Shown: positions 51,319 through 59,767, counted from the stretch's first letter. The stretch is 60,100 nucleotides of DNA from Clostridiales bacterium (GCA_022770525.1 JALEHN010000073.1:1-60100), one strand, 5' to 3'. The notes: generated by a model not told the origin, from the letters alone. Made by a program: numbers and translations.

Positions 51319-51864
51319 TTACATATATCTCATTAAATCTTGAAAAACTTCTACGATAAATGAATACATCAGCAGTAATAATATGATGATCCCAACAATT
51401 TCTATAGCAAGCTTAATAAGCAATGATTTAGCAATGACAGATTTATCATTATCATTTCTGTCACATGCAAAAACAATCAAAATAATCAATCTTGCCATAC
51501 TTCCAAGAATCGGAATATATATCAAAAAATCCAGACACAAAATAGGCAGAACTTTTCCTATTGTCAGTTTTTCTCTGCTGACTGCCGGTGTATTCCTATA
51601 TCTTCCCCGATTAGCTTCAGCATAATATTTATTTCCGTCTTTATAACCATTCGGGTTAGTAAACTGATTGTTCCTTTGCTGATATGAGGAAGACATACCC
51701 ATATTGTGATCATCCATTTTCCTGCTCATAGAAGTTTGTTTCAATGATGGCGCTGACCAATCTGATTCCATTGAATCAGTATCCAAACTATCCAGAGCCG
51801 CGCCGCAATTTACACAGGTATAACTCTTATCATCATTTTCAGTTCCACATCTTTGACAAAACAT
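51319..51864 (-). CDS. Zinc-ribbon protein with two membrane segments
   Basis: 181 residues, first gene of the block. The zinc ribbon is FCQRCGTEND...TCVNCGAAL. A polar Ser/Asn/Tyr-rich linker of about 75 residues follows, then hydrophobic segments (VLPILCLDFLIYIPILGSMA and AIEIVGIIILLLLMYSFIV). No outer domain of note. I take the third ATG (51864) because the GGAGG site is spaced 7 bases from it. Promoter TTGCCT-17-TATAAT lies upstream. Confidence 0.78.
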   Translation of the reverse strand: MFCQRCGTENDDKSYTCVNCGAALDSLDTDSMESDWSAPSLKQTSMSRKMDDHNMGMSSSYQQRNNQFTNPNGYKDGNKYYAEANRGRYRNTPAVSREKLTIGKVLPILCLDFLIYIPILGSMARLIILIVFACDRNDNDKSVIAKSLLIKLAIEIVGIIILLLLMYSFIVEVFQDLMRYM

Positions 51865-51911
51865 TTTCATTCCTCCAAGTCTCATATGGAATTTTCTACA
51901 TTTTTTATATT

Positions 51912-51940
51912 ATTATAATGAATTTTTACGTTTTAGGCAA
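51912..51940 (-). promoter_or_regulatory. Promoter of the type VII block
   Basis: On the minus strand TTGCCT (51940-51935) and TATAAT (51917-51912) with exact 17-base spacing, about 50 bases before the first gene. Confidence 0.75.
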
Positions 51941-51948
51941 TAGCTATT
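51939..51948. promoter_or_regulatory. Palindrome overlapping the type VII -35 box
   Basis: Perfect 10-base palindrome AATAGCTATT at the edge of the -35 element, between the divergent promoters. A candidate operator for the adjacent XRE regulator. Confidence 0.4.
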
Positions 51949-52024
51949 ACTTAATATTTATTTATAACTGTTTTTTATACTTCACAAAAATGGACTATAA
52001 TTTCATTAAAAACGGGGTGAATGA

Positions 52025-52357
52025 ATGGCTGTCGATTACAAATTAATAGGAGAACGTATAAAAGCCGCCCGGAAAAGCAAGAAAATTACCCAAGAACAGC
52101 TTGCTGAATATCTTGACGTTTCCGTTGGCTATATCAGTCAATTAGAACGGGGCATCGCAAAAATTAATCTGGACAGGCTTTCAGAAATTGCAGATTTTCT
52201 AAAATGTGATATAGCTTCTTTTTTAAATGGAAGCTCATATTTTAGTCCTGACTATTTACTTAATGATATATCTGACATTATTTCTCAAATGTCTTCGCAA
52301 AACCGTACAACACTCTATGAAGTATTAAAATTAATCACAAAAAACGACAGACAGTAA
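52025..52357 (+). CDS. XRE-family transcriptional regulator
   Basis: 110 residues. The helix-turn-helix is clear (RIKAARKSKKITQEQLAEYL, VSVGYISQLERG, then IADFL). The C-terminal 40 residues are helical with no known ligand domain. It is transcribed away from the type VII block with promoters about 60 bases apart (TATAAT at 51996-52001 for this gene), so it probably regulates that block and itself. GGGGTG serves as ribosome site. Its last codons and stop lie inside the right copy of direct repeat DR-A. Confidence 0.85.
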   Translation: MAVDYKLIGERIKAARKSKKITQEQLAEYLDVSVGYISQLERGIAKINLDRLSEIADFLKCDIASFLNGSSYFSPDYLLNDISDIISQMSSQNRTTLYEVLKLITKNDRQ

Positions 52358-52396
52358 CATACTGTTTGTCGTTTTTTGCGATATTTATTGAGTGAA
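52340..52396 (+). repeat. Direct repeat DR-A, right copy
   Basis: 57 bases matching 24313-24369 with two substitutions. It includes the terminator hairpin with T-run that ends the XRE gene. Confidence 0.9.
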
Positions 52397-52399
52397 ATC

Positions 52400-52433
52400 T
52401 ATCTGAAAAAATTAATGGAAGAATACAATATCT
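52400..52433 (+). repeat. Direct repeat DR-B, right copy
   Basis: 34 bases identical to the 3-prime end of the Rpn-type gene (25460-25493), only 3 bases after DR-A. The body of the gene is missing here. Confidence 0.9.
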
Positions 52434-52471
52434 AATTCGTTTTATTACAACTTACCGCTGAAATTCAAAAA

Positions 52472-52512
52472 AATCCCGGTATGTCTGATTTCATAATCTC
52501 CATACCGGGATT
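52472..52512 (-). terminator. Terminator of the O-acylation operon
   Basis: Arms AATCCCGGTATG and CATACCGGGATT (52472-52483, 52501-52512). On the minus strand the hairpin is followed by seven T. Confidence 0.88.
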
Positions 52513-52545
52513 CGGGTGGTTTATTAAATTATTCAAGTACGCCAA

Positions 52546-53733
52546 TTATTCTTCTGCTTCCAGCACATCCGCAATGGAATTATCTGTCATAAATGTATTC
52601 ACATTATACAGAAACAAAATATCTGTAATGCTGTTGTCCTGAATCAGACGGTCGATGTTTTCATAATAATATCTCGGATCCACAATTGTGATTGTTCTGT
52701 AATACGGAATTAAAAACTGAACAAAGCAGTTGGCATAGGAATCCTTGATGAGCAGAAGATTTTTATTTTCCGTCAGTGGTGTTGATATGTCAATTCTTGT
52801 GTGATTGCCGCCGAAAAATACTTCATATTTATCTTTTTGCTCCAGTGCCTCACTGACGTAAATCGATGACGTTTTTTTCTGTTCTTCCACATAGTCAACC
52901 ATATAATTCATATTACCCGTTTTAGGTATATAAATATCAATGGTATCCTCAGAACGGTTGTATCCGCTTTTTGAAGCCAATGTTCCCAAAAAAGTATGGG
53001 TTACCGGGTAAATCAAATACTCCTGTGCCGGATTTTGTATGCCAAGGGGCTGACAAAGTGCTTCAAAGGCATATTTCGCACCAAGACTTGTCCAGTGATG
53101 ATCTGTTTTATAATAAATTTCTTCTTCCTTATGCGCCGTCATTGTTTCTGTAAGATCTACAAAATTCAGTGAACCGCCGACTATTTCCGCAGCATGTCCG
53201 ATATCCAGACTCTGATCTCTCACCGGTGCATTAAGCGGGCGCAGCTGAGTACAGATATATGCCGGATTTGGCACAAGAGTCATGACTTTATTAATATCAC
53301 TGTGTCTTTGGGCGAAAGCTTTAATCGCCTCAAGATTTCTATCCACAGAAACCATATCCGGTGTTTCGGAAATTTCCAGCAGGTGACCTTTTCTGCCGAT
53401 ATAAACACCATTGGATTCCCGCTTACCCATGGCCATATCTTCAAACAACTTCAGACTGATCCACTGATTTCTAAGGAAAAACTGATCCGTCACGTAGTCC
53501 TCCATATCCGTCATAAACTTTCCGCTGGCAAGATTAGCCATTGAAAATTCCGGTTTCCCCGCAAGCATACGATTCTCAGCTTCAGAATATGTTTGATCTT
53601 TGTGGAGCAGATTCGCCGCAGTAACAAACAGGATAAACACAAGGAATATACATGTCACTTTAATATATATTTTAAAACTTCGCTCCCTGAATATCTTTCT
53701 TTTCTCTGCCGGAGTCAATTTTCTGTTTTTCAT
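52546..53733 (-). CDS. DHHW-family (AlgJ/AlgX-like) exported protein
   Basis: About 395 residues. One N-terminal membrane helix (CIFLVFILFVTAANLL) is followed by an SGNH-like outer domain with the DHHW motif TDHHWTSLG (about 208) and a later KDSYANCF segment containing the probable catalytic Ser. Such proteins work with MBOAT acyltransferases to O-acetylate exopolysaccharide or wall polymers, as AlgJ/AlgX do for alginate. It is the last gene of the MBOAT operon. The start at 53733 has the site GGAG; 53745 is an alternative. Confidence 0.87.
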   Translation of the reverse strand: MKNRKLTPAEKRKIFRERSFKIYIKVTCIFLVFILFVTAANLLHKDQTYSEAENRMLAGKPEFSMANLASGKFMTDMEDYVTDQFFLRNQWISLKLFEDMAMGKRESNGVYIGRKGHLLEISETPDMVSVDRNLEAIKAFAQRHSDINKVMTLVPNPAYICTQLRPLNAPVRDQSLDIGHAAEIVGGSLNFVDLTETMTAHKEEEIYYKTDHHWTSLGAKYAFEALCQPLGIQNPAQEYLIYPVTHTFLGTLASKSGYNRSEDTIDIYIPKTGNMNYMVDYVEEQKKTSSIYVSEALEQKDKYEVFFGGNHTRIDISTPLTENKNLLLIKDSYANCFVQFLIPYYRTITIVDPRYYYENIDRLIQDNSITDILFLYNVNTFMTDNSIADVLEAEE

Positions 53734-53782
53734 TTTAATCTCCATTCCGCCGCCTTACATTGACGGCACAAACCCCATATGT

Positions 53783-55195
53783 TTAAAACCTGAAATATAA
53801 AAACGGATTATAAGTAGCGTTAACAAGATAAGCCACCGAAAGGATCAATATAAGCCCGTAGAGCACCGCCGCAATGATTGACGGATAAGTTCCTTTTTTC
53901 AAAACAATTTTTCTGTATTTTTTCCAGAGCCAAGGTGTGGCGCACAAAAAACAAAGCGCAAGCAGTACAAGATTGCCGGTCAGGTAATACAGTCCTGTTG
54001 TGTCAATAAATCCGTGGCCGCATATACCAAACATATTTCCCATATAAACCAGCGCATCTTTTAATGTATCCGATGCAAATAACACCCAGCCGAAAAGTAC
54101 AATGATAAATGCATAAATCTGTTGTACAACAGACGGCAGCTTTTCAATTTTCGAAGCAAGAAAATATTTTTCCAGCAAAAGCCAGATGCCGTAATACAGA
54201 CCCCACATCATAAAATTCCATGCGGCGCCATGCCAGAAGCCTGTCAGCATCCATACAATCATAATATTGCGGATATGTTTTGCCCGTGATACCTTATTGC
54301 CGCCCAGCGGAATATAGACATATTCACGGAACCAGGTACCGAGAGAAATATGCCATCTTCGCCAGAATTCCGTAATACTTTTGGAAATATACGGATAGTC
54401 GAAGTTTTTGACAAATTCAAATCCGAACATTTTGCCAAGACCGATAGCCATATCCGAATAACCGCCAAAATCAAAATAAATCTGCATGGCAAACGCAATG
54501 GCTCCGACCCACGCCGTAAGGACCGAACGTTCACCCGGAGCAAGCGCAGCAATGGCATCATAAACCATGCCGATATTATTGGCAAGAAGTACTTTTTTAC
54601 CGAGACCTCTTAAAAACCATGCCACACCATTACCGAACTTATAAAGTGTCAGTCTTCGTTTAGCCAGCTGCTCCGCCACATCGGCATACCGCACGATTGG
54701 TCCCGCAATCAGCTGAGGAAACATTGTCACGTATGTACCAAAAGAAATAAAATTTTTCTGCACCGGCACATTGCCTTTATAAACATCAATGATATATGAT
54801 AATGTCTGAAACGTATAAAAGGAAATACCGATAGGCAATGCAAGGGTTTTATAAGGAATATCAAAAGGAAGAATCGCATTTAAATTTGTAATTAAAAAAC
54901 CATAATACTTAAAAAACCCAAGAACTGCCAGGTTTACAACAACGGTAAACCAAAAGCTGATCCTTTTTCGTTTCATATTTTGCTGCTCATCATAGTAATT
55001 GATTTCGAGTCCGCTTAAATAATTAAATATAATACTGAAAATCATTAAAAAAACGTAAACCGGCTCGCCCCACGCATAAAATATAAGACTGCAGACTAAC
55101 AGAACTGCATTTTTTGCCTTCCAAGGCACAATGTAATACAATAGTAATGTCATGGGAAGAAATACAAACAGAAAGAAAATACTGCTGAAAATCAT
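53783..55195 (-). CDS. MBOAT O-acyltransferase (AlgI/DltB-like)
   Basis: 470 residues with about ten membrane helices. The family blocks are present: LPIGISFYTFQTLSYIIDVY, FGGYSDMAIGLGKMFGF, FWRRWHISLGTWFREYVYIP and the invariant His in FWHGAAWNF (about 320). It moves an acyl group across the membrane to an exported polymer. Length and motifs are typical of AlgI, so polysaccharide O-acetylation is likelier than teichoic acid D-alanylation, as no dltA or dltC is nearby. AAGGAT precedes the start. Confidence 0.92.
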   Translation of the reverse strand: MIFSSIFFLFVFLPMTLLLYYIVPWKAKNAVLLVCSLIFYAWGEPVYVFLMIFSIIFNYLSGLEINYYDEQQNMKRKRISFWFTVVVNLAVLGFFKYYGFLITNLNAILPFDIPYKTLALPIGISFYTFQTLSYIIDVYKGNVPVQKNFISFGTYVTMFPQLIAGPIVRYADVAEQLAKRRLTLYKFGNGVAWFLRGLGKKVLLANNIGMVYDAIAALAPGERSVLTAWVGAIAFAMQIYFDFGGYSDMAIGLGKMFGFEFVKNFDYPYISKSITEFWRRWHISLGTWFREYVYIPLGGNKVSRAKHIRNIMIVWMLTGFWHGAAWNFMMWGLYYGIWLLLEKYFLASKIEKLPSVVQQIYAFIIVLFGWVLFASDTLKDALVYMGNMFGICGHGFIDTTGLYYLTGNLVLLALCFLCATPWLWKKYRKIVLKKGTYPSIIAAVLYGLILILSVAYLVNATYNPFLYFRF

Positions 55196-55234
55196 ATCCT
55201 TAAACCCTTTCCTTCATATATTAATGAAACTTCT

Positions 55235-55277
55235 CACTGATCAGTGAAACCTTCCAATGATCAGTGAAACTTTCCAA
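55235..55277. repeat. 20-base tandem repeat with palindromic core
   Basis: Two units of TGATCAGTGAAAC(C/T)TTCCAA (55238-55257, 55258-55277) with a partial third. The first overlaps the perfect palindrome CACTGATCAGTG at 55235-55246. Located just upstream of the MBOAT gene. Confidence 0.6.
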
Positions 55278-55335
55278 TGAATGGAACTTTCCAAATCATA
55301 AGCTGTATATACTTTATTTATACTGCTTTACTCAT

Positions 55336-55818
55336 CTACAGGCTGTCTCTGAAAGCCTGCAAAGCTTTATTTGCATCAGAATGTACCACATAAAGAATAT
55401 AATTTCCCCGAATATCCAATATATGATTTTCCAGTAAATCATACTGTTCAATACCGTAACCTTCAAAGCTTGACTTCTGAGTTTCAAGCCGTTTCTCAAT
55501 GGCCGCCCTGACCGTCTCAGCCTGACTGCTGTTTTTTAACTTAACAATCAGCAATTCCTCCGCATCCATATTGCTGATCGGCGCATACAATACAACGCCT
55601 TCATAATCACCGGCATTCAGTCCATAAAACTTTTTAAACTTCCGGTTTGCACTTTCTTCCATCGTACTTGTATCAAGTGTATTGACGACTGCACCGGCCA
55701 CATCGCCGATTGCTGCATCACTTTCTTTGGCTCCCATCTGAAGATAGATCATAAACACTAAAAGCACAGCGACCATAGCGATTCTGATCGGCATTAAAAA
55801 CGAAGCTATTTTATTCAT
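55336..55818 (-). CDS. DUF4358-domain membrane-anchored protein
   Basis: 160 residues. A single N-terminal membrane helix (IRIAMVAVLLVFMIYLQM) is followed by a small outer domain of the DUF4358 type (FYGLNAGDYEGVVLYAP, LLIVKLKNSSQAETV). The family is common in Lachnospiraceae next to SGNH and MBOAT genes, but its activity is unknown. Its start overlaps the end of the SGNH gene; the second ATG (55818) has the best spacing from GGAGGT. Confidence 0.82.
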   Translation of the reverse strand: MNKIASFLMPIRIAMVAVLLVFMIYLQMGAKESDAAIGDVAGAVVNTLDTSTMEESANRKFKKFYGLNAGDYEGVVLYAPISNMDAEELLIVKLKNSSQAETVRAAIEKRLETQKSSFEGYGIEQYDLLENHILDIRGNYILYVVHSDANKALQAFRDSL

Positions 55819-56644
55819 TTTCATTGACCTCCGTAACTATATCAATCGCCCAATACTGATAAAACTCCCGTGGAACATGAATGCCATCCTCATTATAAAG
55901 CCCAGGATGCGCAGCCAGTGTATCTGTTAAATCAATATAAGGAATATTGTTTTCCTCACAGTGTTTTTTGATTTCTACGTTCCAGTCCGGAATATTGCGC
56001 CATATCGGTGCCCTTGAAAAAGCCGGGTCAATTGCCGGAATAATCGAATTTACATAAACAACAGCATTCGGCAGATTTTCATGAAGCAGCGCAATCATCT
56101 GATCCATTTCGGCGAGATACTCCTCAACTGTATTCCAATAGCCAATGCTGATATCATTTAATCCATAGCACAATATAATATTTCCCGGATTCAGGTTCTT
56201 AAGAGCCTCGATATTATCCGTAATATTTCGAATCGTATCACCGCCCGCGGCTAAAACACGCCGCTGTTCCAAAAATTCATATACATAAAATCCGACAGCG
56301 CGGGAGTCTCCCATAATGACCGTATCGTCAAACTGCTGCCATACATCAATTTCTCCATTCTCGAAAGCCGCCTTTTTCTCAGCCTTTTTTAAAGCTTTGA
56401 CGGCATTCTCCACCTCAGACACATCCTTATTTTCCAGTGCCTGAATATATGAAATACCGCTTTCAAGATCTTTATCCGCTTCGGTGCTGCCGTGTTTAAC
56501 AATAACAATCACTGCAATAATAATGACCAAAGCGACTGCCGCAGCCAAACAGGCAATGATTCGCTCCCCTCGCCTTACATTACGAAACTTTTCATTGAGC
56601 AAATCCATCTTCGTTTTTTTCTGATTCGATTTCATCCTTGACAT
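55811..56644 (-). CDS. SGNH/GDSL hydrolase, membrane-anchored
   Basis: About 277 residues. A basic N-terminus and one membrane helix (IACLAAAVALVIIIAVIVIV) precede an SGNH domain: block I IMGDSRAVGF, block III CYGLNDI and block V DGIHVPREFY, giving the Ser-Asp-His set with a Gly and Asn oxyanion hole. Probably an acetyl-esterase or acetyltransferase acting on the polymer modified by the MBOAT system. First gene of the four-gene operon. ATG at 56644 preferred; the TTG at 56650 is less likely. Confidence 0.87.
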   Translation of the reverse strand: MSRMKSNQKKTKMDLLNEKFRNVRRGERIIACLAAAVALVIIIAVIVIVKHGSTEADKDLESGISYIQALENKDVSEVENAVKALKKAEKKAAFENGEIDVWQQFDDTVIMGDSRAVGFYVYEFLEQRRVLAAGGDTIRNITDNIEALKNLNPGNIILCYGLNDISIGYWNTVEEYLAEMDQMIALLHENLPNAVVYVNSIIPAIDPAFSRAPIWRNIPDWNVEIKKHCEENNIPYIDLTDTLAAHPGLYNEDGIHVPREFYQYWAIDIVTEVNENE

Positions 56645-57019
56645 ATTCAATATTCCTACTCCGATATTTTATAATTGACACAGTATACCGGTATTACAAG
56701 CCTTTCTCCTAACATTCCCGTGTCAAATCCTTTATAATCATATATCTATTTGGCGAATATTGCAAGATGTGACATGAATCGACATGAAAAAAAGTCTGAA
56801 AAGCTTTTTCATCTTATGACAGGTTCTCTGATGCAGCGCAAATTCGGTTGCTGCCGCCCAAATCAGTTTTCTAAAATTTTTTAAATTTTTTCAAAAAAGA
56901 TTCAGAAAAATTTGGATATTAGTCAGCAGGATAATTGCTATTTATTGTTCAATATTGTATACTAATTTGTATATCTATTGTATTTCTATTAACAAATTTT
57001 TTAACGAGAGGTGGTCGTT
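56645..57019. other. Divergent intergenic region with unassigned leader
   Basis: About 370 bases. The last part holds the promoter of the repeat protein. The middle (56757-56930) contains imperfect inverted repeats and A/T-rich stretches, but no riboswitch or gene was recognised. Confidence 0.35.
56935..56963 (+). promoter_or_regulatory. Promoter of the sortase-anchored repeat protein
   Basis: TTGCTA (56935-56940) and TATACT (56958-56963) with 17-base spacing, about 57 bases before the start codon. Confidence 0.7.
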
Positions 57020-59182
57020 ATGAAAAAATCTTTTCTAAAGCGATTGGGCGCAATCGCACTTTCTTTGACCGTACTTCTGGGTATGGCACCGGCAGGTATG
57101 ACTGCCAATGCCGAAGAAGCCTGCGGTGAAGGAAATCATGTTGCAGGAGCAGATTTGTATGATGCTAATTACAATCCATGCACCGGCGGTTATTCATCGG
57201 ATTTTTACCAGTGCATCTACTGCGGTCGTCCGGTTGACCAAAACTGTCAGGAAATAGAGGAGGAAAAGGGCATCGGTCATCACACGCCGGGTGAAAAACA
57301 TGAGGCAGATTATACCTCCTGCGGCGGTGGTTTTAAAGAAAAATGGTATGAATGTTCCGTCTGTGGGCGCCCGGTCAACAAAGACGGACAAGAATTGGAG
57401 GGGTTTGAGCCTACCGGATCCCATATTCCGGGCTCCGAATTACACGAAGCGGATTACACGTCCTGCAACGGCGGTTTTAAAGAGGATTTTTATGAATGTT
57501 CTGTCTGCGGGCAGCCGGTCAACAAAGACGGTCAGCCTGCGGAATGGGTTGAACCTACCGGATCCCATATTCCGGGCTCCGAATTACACGAAGCGGATTA
57601 CACGTCCTGCAACGGCGGTTTTAAAGCGGATTTTTATGAATGTTCTGTCTGCGGGCAGCCGGTCAACAAAGACGGGCAGCCTGCGGAATGGTTTGAGCCT
57701 ACCGGATCCCATATTCCGGGCTCCGAATTGCACAAAGCGGATTACACCTCCTGCGGCGGCGGTTTCAAAGAGGATTTTTATGAATGTACGCTTTGTGGTC
57801 AGCCGGTTGATAAGGACGGACAATTTGTTGACTGGTATGATCGTTCCGGTATGCATCAGCCCGGAACCGTTCTGCATAAAGCCAATTATACCCCTTGCGA
57901 CGGCGGTTTTAAATCAAATTATTATCAATGCAGCGTCTGTCATTGCCCGGTAGACAAAGACGGTCAGGAATTGGAATGGTTCGAGCCTACCGAAGCTCAT
58001 AAGCCTGGCTCTACATTATTTAAAGCCGATTATACCCCTTGCAGCGGCGGCCTGAAATCTGATTACTATATATGTGATGTCTGCTATTGCCCGATAGATA
58101 AAGACGGACAGTACGTCCAATGGTCCGAACCTACCGAAGCTCATAAGGCCGGCTCTACATTATTTAAAGCCAATTACACACCATGCGGCGGCGGTGTAAA
58201 ATCTGATTACTACGAATGTACCGTTTGCCATTGCCCGGTAGATAAAGATAGCAAGGAGATCCCATATGAAGATTGTACCGCAAATCATACACCGGGTTCT
58301 GAATTAATCAAAGCGACTTACACCGTTTGCGGCGGCGGCCTGAAATCTGATTACTACGAATGTACCGTTTGCCATTGGCCGGTAGATAAAGACGGCTTTG
58401 AATTAATTCAATTCATGGGCAGCGGTGTACATGACCTGGAGGTCATTGCTGCAAAGTCACCGACCTGCGACGAGGAAGGCAATATCCAATTCTGGCACTG
58501 TAAAGTTTGCGGTCAGCATTTTAAAGATGCGAATGGAACTGACTACATAGAAGATATGGACGAAGTGATCCTTTCAAAACTGAAACCTGAAATCACTTCC
58601 GGTCTGCAGCAGGTTCCTCAGGGTCTTGAAAACAAATATGCATCTGTAACCGCAATTAAAGACGCACTTTTACAGGCTGCATTAAACTCAGATCAAACCC
58701 TCAGCACTTCAAATTCAAAGAGTGTACTTTTAGATGTTGAGCTTAAAGTTCAGGCACCTGATGGCACATGGACTTTAGTTACACCGGAAAATTTCCCTGC
58801 TGAAGGCATTGAAGTTCTTCTTCCTTATCCGGACGGAACCAATATGAATGATTATTCTTTCGTAATTACACATATGATTACCTCCGGAGACAAGGCAGGA
58901 GAGATTGAAGTTCTTCACGGAACACCTGAACAGGGCGGTATTCGAGTGAAATTCACCAGCCTGTCACCGGTCATGATTACATGTAAGGAAAAGGTCAAAG
59001 AGGCTTCCACTGTAAAACCGGCAGACAAACCGGCAGGCAACCCATCAGATAAACCGTCAAAAGTGACGACACCGCAAACCGGTGACACAAGTCATCTCAC
59101 ATTCTGGTTTGCAGTATTACTCATCAGCGGAATCAGTATCATTTGTCTGACATTAAAGAAACGCTCAGCAATTCGTAAATAA
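57020..59182 (+). CDS. Sortase-anchored protein with nine Cys/His repeats
   Basis: 720 residues. A signal peptide (KRLGAIALSLTVLLGMAPAG, cut near ANA-EE) is followed by nine repeats of about 48 residues and one divergent tenth. Each repeat has H-x-PG near its start, a Cys in YTSCNGG or YTPC-type segments, then C-x2-C (YECSVCGQPV) and DKDGQ. A non-repeated beta-rich domain (about 515-660) and a Pro/Lys-rich stretch precede the anchor TPQTGD, a hydrophobic helix and KKRSAIRK. The repeats could bind metal. No other protein of this exact type is recognised. Start ATG 57020 after GAGAGGTGG. Confidence 0.85.
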   Translation: MKKSFLKRLGAIALSLTVLLGMAPAGMTANAEEACGEGNHVAGADLYDANYNPCTGGYSSDFYQCIYCGRPVDQNCQEIEEEKGIGHHTPGEKHEADYTSCGGGFKEKWYECSVCGRPVNKDGQELEGFEPTGSHIPGSELHEADYTSCNGGFKEDFYECSVCGQPVNKDGQPAEWVEPTGSHIPGSELHEADYTSCNGGFKADFYECSVCGQPVNKDGQPAEWFEPTGSHIPGSELHKADYTSCGGGFKEDFYECTLCGQPVDKDGQFVDWYDRSGMHQPGTVLHKANYTPCDGGFKSNYYQCSVCHCPVDKDGQELEWFEPTEAHKPGSTLFKADYTPCSGGLKSDYYICDVCYCPIDKDGQYVQWSEPTEAHKAGSTLFKANYTPCGGGVKSDYYECTVCHCPVDKDSKEIPYEDCTANHTPGSELIKATYTVCGGGLKSDYYECTVCHWPVDKDGFELIQFMGSGVHDLEVIAAKSPTCDEEGNIQFWHCKVCGQHFKDANGTDYIEDMDEVILSKLKPEITSGLQQVPQGLENKYASVTAIKDALLQAALNSDQTLSTSNSKSVLLDVELKVQAPDGTWTLVTPENFPAEGIEVLLPYPDGTNMNDYSFVITHMITSGDKAGEIEVLHGTPEQGGIRVKFTSLSPVMITCKEKVKEASTVKPADKPAGNPSDKPSKVTTPQTGDTSHLTFWFAVLLISGISIICLTLKKRSAIRK

Positions 59183-59221
59183 AAAGAAAAGGCTAATGCC
59201 AACGACTGACAGTCTTAAAGC

Positions 59222-59265
59222 AAATAGCATCCGTCTGGTTACAATCATACGGATGCTATTTTTAT
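59222..59265 (+). terminator. Terminator of the repeat-protein gene
   Basis: Arms AAATAGCATCCG and CGGATGCTATTT (59222-59233, 59249-59260 region) followed by a T-run. Confidence 0.88.
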
Positions 59266-59319
59266 TTCTTTTATTTCTTTTTATGTATTTTTTAAATCTT
59301 TTGTCCTTCAACGCTCAGA

Positions 59320-59767
59320 CTACACTGCGGCTATGTACACATCCATATAATGTACACCTTCCAGATCATACTCTTTTTCAAAGCATGAAATCACCTTGTC
59401 ATCCTCTTTATGGCGTATGCCATTGACTTGCATATGTGTCATTAAAACTTTGTATGCATTTGGAATAAGCCGAAACGGCGCTGTCATAGGGTCTTTAATG
59501 GTAATAGCGATATACTTTTGTGCTTGCTGGCAAATCACTTCCCCATGCACATCATTTTCAAACACTTCTTCCCGAAGAATCAGCGCAGCAGCATAGCCAT
59601 GCATATTAAAGACATTGGCCTGCTCCTGAGATACCACCGGAAAATCCCATACAATGATTTCCGGAGCAATGATACCCAGCTCTTTTGCCCAGCTTTTCTG
59701 CCAGTTCCTCCTGCGTCATCTTGTTGCGCATTTTTCTTAAAAACTGCACGTTTTGACCAAAACTCAT
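59320..59767 (-). pseudogene. Broken XRE regulator with effector-binding domain
   Basis: The start at 59767, behind AGAGGTAAAG, encodes MSFGQNVQFLRKMRNKMTQEELAEKL-type helix 1 and 2 of an XRE domain. It then loses the recognition helix and runs out of frame. From about 59690 a different frame continues AKELGIIAPEIIVWDF and joins a 105-residue C-terminal domain (from 59637 down) resembling an effector-binding or GyrI-like fold. A deletion with frameshift explains this. The AGCTGGG sequence occurs twice at the junction. Confidence 0.65.

Noticed and set aside
56645-56950. Cyclic-di-GMP or other riboswitch before the repeat protein
   Set aside because: Some inverted repeats and a GCAGC/GCTGC pairing exist, but no known aptamer core could be matched.
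57291-57953. 220-codon overlapping frame in the repeat protein
   Set aside because: It mirrors the repeat structure of the real gene in another frame and lacks a ribosome site.
57100-58450. CRISPR-like repeats at 57-58 kb
   Set aside because: The repetition is in-frame coding sequence of one surface protein with diverging 48-codon units, not short repeats with unique spacers.
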